Assembly: GCF_019925205.1 (NCBI RefSeq)
Contig: NC_083563.1
Span: forward strand, 2,232,001-2,296,000
Reading direction: 5' to 3'
DNA from: Metopolophium dirhodum
Taxonomy: Eukaryota; Arthropoda; Insecta; Hemiptera; Aphididae
Length of the DNA stretch: 64,000 nt
The notes beneath the pieces are model-generated. The model did not search any database and was not told the origin of the DNA. It saw nothing but the letters and a program-made list of their open reading frames with translations. The translations under genes were made by a program, and so were the position numbers. This document shows, piece after piece, positions 11,576-25,800 of the stretch. The first letter of the stretch is position 1. The number at the start of each line of letters is the position of its first letter.

Positions 11576-14500
11576 TTGTTGATTAAAATAGATCATTATA
11601 ATATCACAAATTACCGCGGTACACGTCACACTCATTATTTGTGTCGTAATTCATCAGGATTAATAATATTATGAGCTATAGTCATCAGTCATCGCGCCTT
11701 AAAATATCTGACTGCATGAATATCAGAATGTGTATTTGGAAAATATCGGAAAAACCATTAAGCACAATTCATAACTAATGAATAATGATTACAGTAGTAA
11801 GTACCAACTACCAACTCGTACGGTGTACGCTGCAATGAAGTGTATGTAACAGTTACGTACTTGCGTCAATAAATTTATGTACCTATATAATATATTATGT
11901 ACTCAGCTTAACATAATATGTGTAATAAATACAACAGAATTGAAGAAACGGCCAAAAACTATGTTAGGGGCATACTGCAGAGTGCGGAGAGTGTGTATAA
12001 TATTATACAGAAATGTGGAATGCACACAGCATTTTAGTTTGTTTGTTCTTCGATAATTTATGATCTGTGGAGAGGTAGAGAGGAACGGCATGATATTATA
12101 TATTATAAAAACGCTCGTTTTTGTCGTATCGGAGCAGCAGGTATTGGGGTATACCTCATGTCTCGTATGAATTTAATTCTTTTATGACAATATCTAAAGT
12201 AACAAAAAAGATAATAATAATAATATAACGCCATACCATTATGTTTCTACCTGCGCAGTACGCACTGCGACGGCAGTACAGGGGTTCGTGTTTCAAACGA
12301 ATACCGGAATACGGTTCCGATGTCCGTTTCAAAATCACGTCGTTGGGAAATGATATACACGCAACACGCATTTTTGTGTTATGAAATTATATATTTCATT
12401 TGACGCGCGACGGAGCATCGCAGCAATACACAATATTATATTGTCATTATATACATGCGACTACATTACTATATAAGCACAAAGTGCATAATATGACTAT
12501 CGCACTCGATCACGCTACAATGCATCTGTTCTGTAAGACTGTAGGTACTTTACTACTTTTATAAGTAGGTAGTAGGTATTATGTATAACTTATGAACTAA
12601 CTTATTAACTTATATGAGTCATGACTTATGACATTGTATTCTAAGTTCTGGTCTGGTCTAGTCTGATGATGGACGACCTAGGAACGGGTTCATCACACGC
12701 GTGACAATTTCCACCCCGCGATGATAAGTGAAACCTGCTGCGCCTTCAAACTTAGTGCATATTTACAAGGTTTGTTTTAAAGGAATAGAGGCCCTGTGAA
12801 CTATTTACTATGGGCCCTTTGTAATAAAAATATTGGTAAAAATTAAGAAAAAAGGTTAAGTTAGCTGACTACAAAATACAAGTTTAACCCGTAAAATCAC
12901 AACAATTTTTTCAAAGTTAAAAATTACAATACGCACTTTTTTCTTTTCTTCTTTTTTTGCGAATTCAACCATAGTAGGTACCTATCTTCAAACGTCAATA
13001 TTTTTTTGTTGTATATTATCATGATTGATTTCCAATTATGATAAAGAGTAATTTTTTTGTGTTGAAGAAGAGCGCGTGCGAGTTTTTATATTATGTTTAA
13101 CTGTTTACCTACAATTTTTTTGGTATAGACTATAATATAGAGTTGTAAAGACTAGGGAGCTAGACATTTTGAGGCCACGTATGCTAGTGCACTGCATGCG
13201 TATGCACGTAAATCAGGGCCTACTTATAATATAGCCATATAGGTATCGACCTTGGTACCGATAACTCATAACTGATTGATATATTTATTTATTATAATTT
13301 CCAACGCCAAAGGGGCAAAAAGTACAGTTTTAGTTATATGCGATGATATAAACAATTCATTCAATAATATTGGTATACATAATATTTTAAGAGGTTAATA
13401 TTATCATAAAAAAATCAAAATTATTCAAATCCATATGACTGTATTAATACCGTAGTACCTACTATACTAAATGCTAATATACGGTTTATTGGGCTGTATA
13501 GAGCAAAATTGAAATTACAATATCATAGAGCGAGTAATTATTTGTGGTATTCTAAAATTAATTGTATTTAACAGTTCAGGGCATACTATTTTACTGGTTA
13601 GTATTTTTTATAGAAACAAGACATCATTATAATTTTTTCGCGATGATAAAGATTAAAGACATTATATTAAATTTTAATTTTTCTTTCTATATCAGATGTT
13701 GGTTGACCCGATAAACTTATTAATTTAAAACCGATCGTACGCGTAGAAATCGTCTTAGAAGTTTAAACCTTATCGACTTTTGTTAATCATATACCTATTT
13801 TTTAAAGGGTCCCATATGATATATACTAAATATACGTAGTGTATTATATGCACTTGACTTTTGCCGATTACTGAAACGATTAAAGCCTTAGTGTTTCTAT
13901 GTCGGTTCAGAACTGATTTGATGGCGCTGAATAATTAAATTTTTTCCGTCTCATATTACTATATTAGACACACGATTATAATATATCATATAGTGTAACG
14001 ACACTATAGTGCAATTTTACTTCATTATGTGTATATAAATAAAGAATTTAAATATTCAACACGCACGTGTTCTTTTATAGCTGAGGTAGTTATTATATAG
14101 GAATTTAAGAAAAATAAAAATGCCGTGTCAGAAAATATTGAAATTGGAATATACGAAATATGTCCGATTAATGATTATGATAAAAACATGCGACAAACCG
14201 TGAGATCTAATTTTATTGATATATTCCAGTTTAAAGTTGTACCATAATGTAGTTATTTATACATACACCGATACACCACATCACTATCACACGTATTATT
14301 ATTATAAACTATGCAGAACTTAAATAATTACGAGCACTTGCATAACACGCTTTCATACAGCAGCAACAGGGACTATACAAATAGGTAATCATTTTTCGCT
14401 AAACAAATTTTTACGTATTAATATTGTATAGGGAGGGTAGTTAATACATATAAATATTATAGGTATGAGCCGATTTTTAACTAAATTAATCGAAATATTT

Positions 14501-17477
14501 GCAGTTAAATTGTTCATTAACAATATATTGCTATATTTTATGCTTGAAACTGTACCTACTTCTGAAATCTGAATACAATTTTGAATTTTAACTTTTAGGC
14601 ATTAGCCGCTTTATAATTTTGTAGATGGTAGACAATATTTAGTACCTACATAATAAAAATGTGTGTTACCTGGTATTTCCTATTATTAAAGTATTAGAGT
14701 GCATTAGTTTAAACAGTGAATTGCGACATTTTTATATTGAATATATTTAATAAATTCATTAGTTTTTATTTAAGAGTTGTTGTTATTTGCTACATGCAAG
14801 TGTGGGGGCGTACTTATATCGATTCTGCTGACTTAGTTATCGACTAGTTAGTATCGTCTCCATAGACTACACTGTTCATTGGCGGCGTGAACTTTTTATT
14901 CATATGGAGCAACTGCTTTAAATAAGTACTACCTAACCCACACCAATTTTTTCATATTACTAAATGCATATTGAACGAGTATTATGAACTCTTGAACTAT
15001 ACCATACTTAATTTTATTTTTTTTTTTTGAGTTGGTGTTAATCAGAAATTATCACTAATTTGGTGTGTGGGTAACATTAATTTTTTGATATTATTTTACA
15101 CATTTTAAACGCAGGTCATATCACCTATGCGAGTATAAAATATTATAAACTAGTGCAGGCGTCTAGGTCTTGGAGACTGGAGTCACTGGGATACCGACCC
15201 ACACTTTTGCATGAGGCGGCTGCCTCACAAAATAGATATTCACGCACCAATGATACTGTTTATAATATCTACATATCGATTCCGCTGGCTATTGATTCCA
15301 TTGGATATTGTTCATAGTAAGTAGGTACATATTGATTATGCCTTATATTAATATTGCATATTTTGTGTGAATAAATGTGTTGGTACACATTTTTACTCCA
15401 TGCCTCACGGTTTGCAGGGAACCGATAGTCTATACCACAATAAAGTATAGTGTTATTTCCGATTACGATGACATACATCATCCCTGAATTTTTTGTTTCA
15501 GTCTATTACCAGAAACTATCGTCAATCATCGCTACATTTTTGAAAAAAATACAGAAAAGCGCACGGTTTAGAAGCAGGGACCGATATTGATACAGGCATG
15601 TAGTTTACGTGCTATGGAATTTTTCCGTGCTAACTGCTAATGACTGTGATCTTCTTGATTATTTCGAGTTATATATAAATTATATTTGATCTAGATAAAA
15701 TGAGGAATTTAAATTAATGTTATTTTTGTAAGAACCGTGCTGAAACCAGAACAGACATTTTTGTTTTACTATAAATCAAACTGAAATCGTTATTATACAA
15801 TTTAAATATAGGCATCCATGTGTTAATAATAATACATTGTGTACAATTGTAGAGATGTTTGTAATGTTTTGTAACTGTAGATAAACACTCATAGATAATT
15901 AGTAATAATGTCTGATTAACACCACCTCAAAAAAAAAAAAAAAATAAAGTGAAGTATGGTTCAGGAGTTCATGACATTCGTTCGATGTGCATCATAATTA
16001 TTATTATGTATTTATGCATTTGTGCAGTAACAGTAATCATCACTAATCACTAATCTGTATAATATATTTTTTTTCGTTTTAGTACCTATCACTAATTTAT
16101 GGATACTATAATGTACTGTTTCCACAAGGCTATTGGCACAAACTAAACATTGTAGGTACTACACTACTACGCATGCAGCTGTATATTTGTAGGTACATAT
16201 ATCAGTAGGTATAGCATTTATCGTGGCTTATATAATACCTACCTATTTGATGATACGGTATTATTGTTAATTACCACTTAAGTTATTACAAATAATATAA
16301 TTAAAACCTATTAAACTGTGCTTTATAAATTATGGGTACTTTGTAAACTCCTGATTTTGTACACTCTTTGTATAAAATCTTATTTAAAAAATATTATTTG
16401 CAAGTCATGATAAATTTATAAATTTGTTTTTAGTTCTTATACGTATTTAAGTATTTTATATAAACTCTTGATTGAATACTTGTACGTGTGTCCACGTTAC
16501 AACTACACTATATGTTACGATTTAGGGTTTACAATACTGCAACTTGCCAAAACGAGTGGTTTAAACAATGGATGGAATTAAAATAGAACGCTGAATGCTG
16601 ATAATCATATTAACAAATTGGCAGTTTGGCAGCCATTAAAATGTAATAATCGATTTTTGAGAACAACTATTTTATAAATTGTCATCGTTTTTTTTTGCAT
16701 TATTGCATTTAACATTGAATAAATAAATTATTAAAAAGAAATAACTGAACTACCGAAGGAAATGTTTGATTTCTGAACAAAATGTTTAATAATAATATTA
16801 TTATGGTTCAACAATTGATTATTAATTAGGTAATTAAGTTGTTTCATATGATTGAGTAAAATACCACTGAGGCACTGAAGGAGTTAGAAACGACATACGA
16901 TCAATAAGTTATCTAAAGTGATGTTAAGAAAAACATAACGTTATAAAATGTCCATAGTGAACTTTTTAATATTATAACCAAATAATATTAGATGAATTAT
17001 CCTAACATATTAATATATTATCCAGATACTAGATAAAATAATGCTTATGACAAAAAGTTGTAAAATTAAAAATTTCTATAATGGTGAATAGTGATTATTG
17101 ATTGCATTCAACTTGTACTAATAATTTTTTTTATGTGAAACATTTCAGTGTTGTAACCAGAAATATTTTTTTTTTTTTTTGGAGGGGAGGCATTTAATTT
17201 TTTTTCTTGTGTTTGCAATGCTATAATATCTAATTATGACCCCTTTGTTCATAAGTGGATCTACTCTTTTTATGACTATATATTTATGTTAACAGCTTCC
17301 TATGGTACCTACATTTAATATAACAATGTATTAACATTATTGTAAATCATAGGTGGTTAATGTATTCATTAATATAAGTTTATTAATATATCATTATATC
17401 AATATGTGTTGTAAACAAAACATTTCAATTTTTGTTCGAATATTATCAAAATTTACTTACAAGAAGACAAAACTATA
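11576..17477. other. non-coding AT-rich stretch
   Basis: About 5.9 kb without a supported gene. Short ORFs here are isolated, lack splice context and resemble nothing known. An A-run lies at 15929-15943. The stretch GAGGCGGCTGCCTCA near 15215 is a small GC palindrome of the kind seen at repeat ends. Confidence 0.55.
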
Positions 17478-18411
17478 TTAAGAGGACGCCACATCCGTAT
17501 ATATTGCGCGTAACATACAAACGCGTAACATACCAAATTTACGCTCAGAAATTCACGTTTTATGCCGTTAGCTTAAAAATTAGAGTGAATCCACCTATTA
17601 TAAAACTTGATGGTAATAACATTACTTGTGTTTTGTTGGAAGTTTTTTTATGATAATTCAGTTTTTAAGTGAGTTATGCGTGTAAAATAAATGTAAATTA
17701 AAAATGCTCATAACTCACTTCAAAACTGAATTCTTGTAAAAAAACTTCCAGATAATGTTCTTACCATCAAGTTTCATACTAGGTCGATTCACTCTAATTT
17801 TTGAGCTAACGGCTTAAAACATGAATTTCTGAAAGTAAATTTGGTATGTCACGCGTTTTTTGTTCCAGATGTCCAATTTTGGTGTCCAAGAATCTTAGCC
17901 GTAGTTTATCTAACATATAATAGTATAATATTATAATATAAAACAAGCTTAACAAGGGGGAGGGGGTGCACTGGGAACGGCACTGAAACACCTAATGTGG
18001 CGGGAGAGACCGGCTACATTCGTGACGAGGAAATATGCGGAAAGCACGCAAGCCACACGTGCGAATTTCAAGCGCCTTTATGAGGACGTTACACCAAAAT
18101 TTGTTGTCTCCGTCTTACAAGTGCGTATGTGCCATGTGCATTATATTTTAATTTTAAAGCGATCTATGAGTATTTTAAGATGTGCAAACAATTTACAGTT
18201 TTAAAATACTCATAACTCGCTTTAAAATAAAAATATAATACAAATGCTATGAAATTCCCTAGATAATAATCTTACCTTTAAATTTTATAAGAGGTAAATT
18301 CACTCTAATTTTTAAACTAACAGAGCTAAACGTGATCTGCTGAGCGTAAAATTTTCCATGTTACGCACTGGTAAGACGGAGACAACAAATGTCGGTGTAA
18401 CGTCCTCTTAA
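17478..18411. mobile_element. nested or adjacent palindromic TTAA-flanked elements
   Basis: The block opens TTAAGAGGACG (17478) and closes CGTCCTCTTAA (18411), 11-bp inverted ends with TTAA at the tips, compatible with piggyBac-type TTAA targets. Inside are two hairpins. In the first, about 17505-17660 is repeated inverted at about 17700-17850 (GTAACATACCAAATTTACGC against AAATTTGGTATGTCACGCG). In the second, GAGGACGTTACACC at about 18081 pairs with GGTGTAACGTCCTC at the right end, with the adjacent TTTGTTGTCTCCGTCTTAC also repeated inverted. So one element with both ends (about 18076-18411) appears to abut or sit in a related one lacking its right tip. Non-coding. Confidence 0.65.
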
Positions 18412-19560
18412 TTAAAGAATAATTTTTCTTAAAAAAATCTGAATATTTTGTTCATGATTAAGGCATGTTTATTTCTTTTAAGAAACCATGCTTTCAATTG
18501 TCATGCTTATTTTCTGTACAAAATAATTTCGATGTTTCACATCTGCCAGGCGTCCCGCGACGGCTCACTTTTTACTTTTTTTAAAATATTTGATAAATTT
18601 AGAAATTTGATTTTTTTTAAATAATTATTGTTACTTAAAATACCAATCTTTCAAAATAATTTATATCTTCTAATAATATATGATTATTAAATTATTATTT
18701 AGTATAATATTCACTAACATTTTTATATTTAATACCATTAGGTACTTACAGAATATTTTTTGAAAATATTCATAAAGTCAATATGCATAGGTATTGTTAA
18801 CACAAATAAATGTCGTATTAATAAAGTATTTGGACATGTGTACCAATATTCTAGGTATTATTTAACTTAAAAAAACACATATTATAGTTTAAATTTTTCC
18901 AGTTTACAAAAAATCAATATATCAAAGACATGTTTTAAGATTAAAAACGTTAACAATCCGAAGAATTTCAGTAATTTGGGGATTCTAAACAGAGGTCGTA
19001 CAAACGAGTAATGTCGTATATATATATATTATAGCCGTAGTGTTATCGTGTCGGATGATACAAAGTGAAAGGGAAGAAGGGTGCAACCGAATAAGAAACG
19101 ATGCCTAATGGATACCAGCACTGTATAAAATATATCTATCGATCTATACATTATACCAACGTTAATACACTATACAGTATTTACCATCCTAATTCCACAA
19201 ATTCGGTGCAGGAAAACGTTAGTCTGGTTGTCCGTGACCCCGGGCTCGCTTGCATAGTTGTATAATACTTGTATGCATAATATGATAATTTGTCGTACAT
19301 TCATAATAATAATAATTATATTATATTATTATCATATTATCATATAAGTAATATTAAATATATCATTTTATAATAATTGTACTATATTATTATATCATAT
19401 AATATTATTATGTACACAGTATTATACAATTATAGTATAATAATAAAATATTACCAATACGAATTTAAAAAAATAGAATACATCAATAAATGAATCCGGT
19501 AACAATAGAAGATACGACGTAGATCGCAATAAAATATTTTACGTATAATATAATACAATC
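18412..19560. other. intergenic stretch downstream of paralog B
   Basis: Covers the 3' flank of the paralog B gene. No coding exon seen. A very AT-rich palindromic patch (TAATATTAT / ATAATATTA steps) runs from about 19300 to 19450. Confidence 0.55.
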
Positions 19561-19566
19561 TTTATT
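19561..19566 (-). terminator. AATAAA polyadenylation signal of paralog B
   Basis: AATAAA on the minus strand starts three bases after the TGA stop (19571-19569). This implies a very short 3'UTR, cleaved roughly 10-30 nt further down, unless a more distal site is used. Confidence 0.55.
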
Positions 19567-19568
19567 AT

Positions 19569-19866
19569 TCAAAGTCCAAATTCCAATTTTTGTTTGTCGT
19601 CGATCGCTTTGTGTGCGGCTTGCCTTTTCAGGTCAGCCGGTATGAATATTGTCAACAAGAACCCGAAAGTCAGCAACCCGACGATCATCATGTTGGCCGC
19701 CAAATCACCCATGGTGCTGAACACCCAGCTGTAAATCGACGTTAGGATGAAGCCAATCAGTTGGGTTCCGCCGTTCAATAAACCGCTGGACGTGCCTTCC
19801 GGAATTGGGTACGTCAATTCGATGGCTAACTCGTAGCCGACGGGTAGATATCCAGTCATGAACAGC
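19569..19866 (-). CDS. FLVCR: paralog B coding exon 7 (terminal)
   Basis: 298 nt; acceptor GATATAG|GCTGTTCATG (19868-19867), stop TGA at 19571-19569. Encodes GLFMTGYLPVGYELAIEL, TYPIPEGTSSGLLN, the last two helices and a short charged cytosolic tail (ADLKRQAAHKAIDDKQKLEF). Confidence 0.95.
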
Positions 19867-22800
19867 CTATATCATGTATGGCCATATATAAGTTATATTA
19901 TATGATATAGGTAAACCGTAAATGTTATAATACACATTGTACAATTGTACATATTGTATATATTACCGGAAAAGATAATAATTTAGGAATTGTCGTGATT
20001 ACCTAGTCATTATTGACAATGACTGGAAAGGCTATAGGCAATGTTTGATATTTCTTAGTTTTATCAACATTTCCGTATTATATTTATTATTTTGCAATGT
20101 TATAAATCCGTATTAAAACAAACATAAACACCTTTATCGGTGATCGGTCTGATTGTGGAACATAGTATGGTCAATCAGGTTTTATGTTGTCGTTATTCGT
20201 TTTTATTGCTTGTAACTTATAAAAATATGTTCAATACTATAGGTGTCGTTATGGACACTTCCGGTGTGAGACAGTACTATACTGGATTCAAATGAAATGC
20301 GCTTAAAATTTGACAATAACCAAACTTATTATTAATTGAAAATAAACGTAATGTCAATAATTTTTTTTCGATAATGATGAATATTGTGAATGAATCGAAG
20401 AAATAAAACAGTCCAAAATCACGCTATCCACGGCTGGAAAAAAAAGTATACGAAAGATTATAGGAATATTCGTAAGATATTCTTGCCATCAGCGGTAAAG
20501 ATAGTCTTATTAAAACCATAACCGATGCGACAGAGAGTGAGCGTTATTGCTTATTAGTTTATTACGTACGAAATTGTTTGATATCATTCATTCTACACAT
20601 ACGGACAAGGCTGTAGCTGGAACAAATTTTTTTTTTTTTTTTTTTGGGGGGGGGGGTTAAATCAAATAATATTTTCATTGTAGGTAATTAAAAAGAACCT
20701 ACAAAACTCCTCCTCATATACAGCTTTGCATACAGAAATCGGTCATGTCTGAGATGACTGAATTTAAATTAAAATACTCGAGTGTGACAAAGGAAATAAT
20801 AATGGTTTCAAAAAAAAAAATCAATGTAATAAAGAATATTATATTTAATTAAGATTATGATTTATTCTAGATAATAAATAAGTAGGTATTATATTATATT
20901 ATTTGATTTTTAATTTTATCATCAATGCATTCTTTTATTAGGAAATGTCATCAATTACTAGTCGTTACTTCTGACCCCCCAAGTACTAACTAGATTCACT
21001 TTCCTATCAGAAAAGATACTGTTGAAGAAACTGTCCTAAAAGGTGATGACAGACACAAAAATAAAAAAATTAAAAATTAAGTTTAAGCACTCAATACATG
21101 CGACGAAATACAAACATACTTAAAATTAGTCGATCATGGCGACTACCAATTTTAGAGATATTGACAGTAAAAATCTTCATAAATTATAATTAGTTAAATA
21201 ATATCATATTATTACAGAATTTCATCGAAACTGAGACGACGCGCAACGCGACTCAGACGACTTCTGAAACAACCAATCCCGGGTTTTTATTAATATTACA
21301 TTACTTATGATCGTTTCAAGTTATGATAGTAAGTTTGTAAAATCGTACGAATTTAGTTTAAAATACTTTTAGCACAAAATATGTTTTTGTAATGCTTTTT
21401 AATTTAACATAATATTATATTTAAAAGGTACTTTACAATATTATAACAAATTATTGTATATAAGTTTTTAGATTTTAGGCACATTATTATTTTGAGGGCC
21501 AGGAAGTCTAAGACCTGTACTTTAAACTCCTGGGGGGCCTGGTCTAGTTCCACCTCCTACTTACTATCATAATTCATAATGTTTGTATTAAAAGTAAAAA
21601 AAGGTGGGCAAGTGGATGTCGCTCTGCTGTACAGTAGGTTACAAGTGGGTCACTGTAATGGATGGTATTAAATTTGAATTCAATGATATAATATCATTCT
21701 ATAAGAAAAACGATTCTGAGCAAAAACGGTCAGTCAGCCTATGGTATCAATAATATATTTGATGATATTATTGTGAAGAAAGTAATTTATATATAACCTA
21801 TTTACGAGGAAATTTGTTTTAAATTTTTAACTACAAAATAATTATTATTAAATATTAAATTTAATACATTTTGTCAAAATTTGAACTTTAAATCCTAATA
21901 AAAAAAAATTGCGCATATGTATTTTTAATATTTTTCAACTGATATTGTAAAAATATATTGCCATTAAATTTTCACGCATTTTTACCCAACAAATAAAATG
22001 TTATTGATATTTATAGGAAAAAACACAAAAATAATTTAAAACTGACAATGTCCATAAGCAGCTCAAAAAAAATCAAAATATTTTTAAAATTTTATGGTGT
22101 ATAGCAAATGAAAATATAAACATTCAGTAATATTTTCATTTATCTACAGTTATTCGTTTTTGAATAACAATAAAATAACAAAACCGCTACATGAGAAATG
22201 GAGTGATTATCCAATATTGTGAAAATATGAACTTCAAACGTAAAAATTTAATTTGACTTTCTTAGACATTTTTTTTTTGATAAAAGTATATAATTTTTTA
22301 AGGAATCTAGTATTACATTTTAAAGTTTTAGATTTAAAAAGAAAAATTTTTATGAATTCTTAACTCAAAATAATTTGGTAATTTTCGTGATTTTTCCATA
22401 TTTTGTCTATTTTTGAACTTTAAATGCTTATAAAAAAAACTTTGACTAAGGATTTTAAATATTTTTCAAATGTCAATGTAACAATATAGTAGGAGCCTTG
22501 TATTAAATTTTCAAACTTTTTTACCCAACAAATAAAGTTTTAATGACAACCTTAGAAAAAAAGACTAATAAAATTGGAAACTGAAAATGTTAATAATTAG
22601 TTCAAAACAAATCAAAATATTTTTAAAATTTTATCTTGTACAGAAAATGCTAATATAAATGAACATTTCATGTGTATACGTTCATTTGTTTTAGAGTTAT
22701 ACCAAAAACCAAAATCGACTTTGTGGAAAACCGATTTTGCGTAAAAATTCCCGTTTTTCCTTAATTTTTATGTTGTTTGTCACTCCCCAATGACCTCCCT

Positions 22801-25800
22801 AATGCACCAACGATATTCACTTTCCCATCGAACAACATACCGAAGTTCAAAATCCAATCATTATTTCGACTACTTATCGTGTAAAAACAGACACAAAAAT
22901 AAAAAAAAAACACACATCATTGTAAAATCAATACATTCATCGTTTCACTCAGAATCTAAAAGCTAATAATAAATACAAAACAAACATTTAACAAAAAACT
23001 AATACATATTAAACTGATTGCATTTGTGAATTGCAGAACATTCAAATGTTATAAAGTCAAATTATTTAAGATAAATTAACTAAAGCTATTAAATTTAAAT
23101 TAAATAATGTTAGATAAACTATGATTAAATCCACGTGGCGATTATCACAATATGGTAATACCACTGAGTAACACATTTTGAAACAGTGCTACTTGCTGTA
23201 TAGTTATTGTCTATCGGCTATCGTACAAATTAAATACCTAGGTATGTATTATGTAAGATAATTTACAAAACCTTATAATACATGCTTTGGATAGAATTCT
23301 TTATATTTTATCAATTTGAACACCCGATTGAAAATTAATAATAGTTCCTTAATATTATTCTATAAAGTTCAAATATTGTAACGATTCACATTTAGGTACC
23401 TGCTGATTAATATTTGTTTCGGCATGAATACCGTTACTCTATTATTTTAGAATAGAATTTTATCTATTAATACTATTAATTAGCTATGTGCCAACTAATT
23501 TTAAGAAAAAAAAAAGATTTATAAAAATGTATATTTTAATTTATATAATAACGGAAACGATTCGGTTATATAACCTTAAATATCATATTATATTATTTCT
23601 CCTTTATTTTGTGATTAGGCATCTATATAATTTAGGTAATATTTTAGAACGAAAATAAAGATTTGCGGTGAAATTTCGCTCTAGAGATCACCTACATCAC
23701 CCTACTTAGTATGCCCCCTCCTATAACACGGTATTCTTACTGATATTCCTTTATTGTTTAAGATACAAGTTACAGTGATAGATTATTTCCGGCGACCAAA
23801 CTCACCCCAATAACGAAGCCGTAATGTATATTATCCAAATAGATTGACCATGCGACAGACTGAACGTATAGATCAACATCGAGATCAATGTACTGCCGTA
23901 AACCATCAGGGTCGTCTGTCTGTAAATATGAATCATCTTATAATATTTTACTCTCAAGTTATTATAGGGTTAAATTATTATTATTTTTTCATTTATCTGA
24001 GCCGCAACTACTAAGGTTATTGGCTTACAATATTTACAACAGTAATATTTACATTTAAATCATGAGATTAAATATAACAGAATTAAATTATTGTAAATTT
24101 TGTAATTATTGTAATTAATAAAATATGCATGTAACATCCATATTGGATTAGGAATTTTAAAATGAGGTATGCAGTACGTTAGATAAATTATGTCAACTAT
24201 ATATGCTAGATATACTATATAGCACCAAACATCTAAATAAAATCCACAAAGGTCGGTAATCTGGTAATGGATAAGAAATTGTTTTTTAAATATTATATTG
24301 AATATATTATTGTATTACTTCATACTTGGGTTACTTATATGATAAGTTTAATTAGTTGTTCGGGTAGTGAATCGATAAATATTTACCGTTAAAATGTAAA
24401 TATACTATATTAATTGGTAGGTACGATCCCCGCCTGGGCCTGGTGACAATTTGGGCTGCTTGAATAAATTTGGGCCGAATTTTCTGTTTCTCCGGGGCCA
24501 ATTTTATTCCCAGTCCACTACTGATGTGGTATGTCATATATTACACTAATTTAATTAAATGATTGTTGCTTTTTATGAAATCATGAAAATTTCAGTGGTG
24601 AAATAGAATAGAAAATTATATTTTTAATTTAATACTGATATATATATAATGTCTTGTTTTTTTTTAAACCATCCTAATTTCAAGTAATACAACATTATTG
24701 TTAATGGATTTTATCAATATACATAATACATTATGAAACTTCCAAATTCCTATGCTAATTTGTTTATTTTAACTCGAATATCATCTATAACTGGTATATT
24801 CAGTATGGTCGTTTACGAGATCTTATATATATATTTTCATGCAAGTATGAAATGAAAATAAATTATCACTAAACGTCTTCTTTTTTTTCGTAAGTGATAA
24901 ATATAAAAAAAAACTGGAAAAACTTTACAGATTTGTATATTATGCCCAAAAAATAGGTATATTATAAAATTGATGCGACTTCTATAGTTATTTAAAATTC
25001 TGATTTTTTTCTCTTCTATTTTTATTCTTTTCTCAATTTTTAATTGAATAAGTTATTATTAAAATGTAATTGTATACAAATAATATGCTAATGGTCTTAG
25101 TAGTCAAAGCAGAAATTTAAAATGTTTTATTTATAATTGTTATTTATTAATTATATATATTTATTATTAATTCATAATTAAATTTATAATTTATTATTTA
25201 TATTGACTAAAACTCGTCGTAGATTTTAGGTACTAATGAAAAGCAAGAATAATGTAAAGGTAATTCGGTCATCAGACCAAGACAAGATTAGATAGTAAAT
25301 TTACAACAATTCGACAAATCCCAAAAATTATAGACGTTCCATTAAATAAATAGTAATTACCATTTAAAATTCATACATTTTGATTTCAAGCTCTGATACA
25401 TCAATCAAATCAGTGATCTAATTTATAGATTATCATGATATGTGTTAGGATTGTTAAAACGAGGTCTTTTTAAGCCTTATTTATTAATCAAAAGTGGCCG
25501 TTGTACAAGTATAAATAATTAATTATAATAGTACCTACTATATTTATTTTTAATATTCTGATTTCTCGGAATATATTGGTGTTTGCTGATATATACGATC
25601 ATGGCGTGAGGTAAGGTCATGCACAGAGGTTAATTGTATGATTAAATGTTATTGAGTAATAATTATACTAGGTACCTTCTACCTAATAAATAATAGGTAT
25701 TAGACAATTATATAAAACATATAGGTATAAGATAAAATGTTACCTAGGTTTAGTTTATATAATAAGTGTCTTACTTATAGAGATGTGTTTTATCTAGAAT

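Larger units (their letters stand above)
19867..23805 (-). other. paralog B intron 6 (3,939 bp)
   Basis: Holds copies of dispersed repeat family 2 (20955-21175 and 21601-22965) and a T17-G10 tract at 20627-20656. No nested gene seen. Confidence 0.8.
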
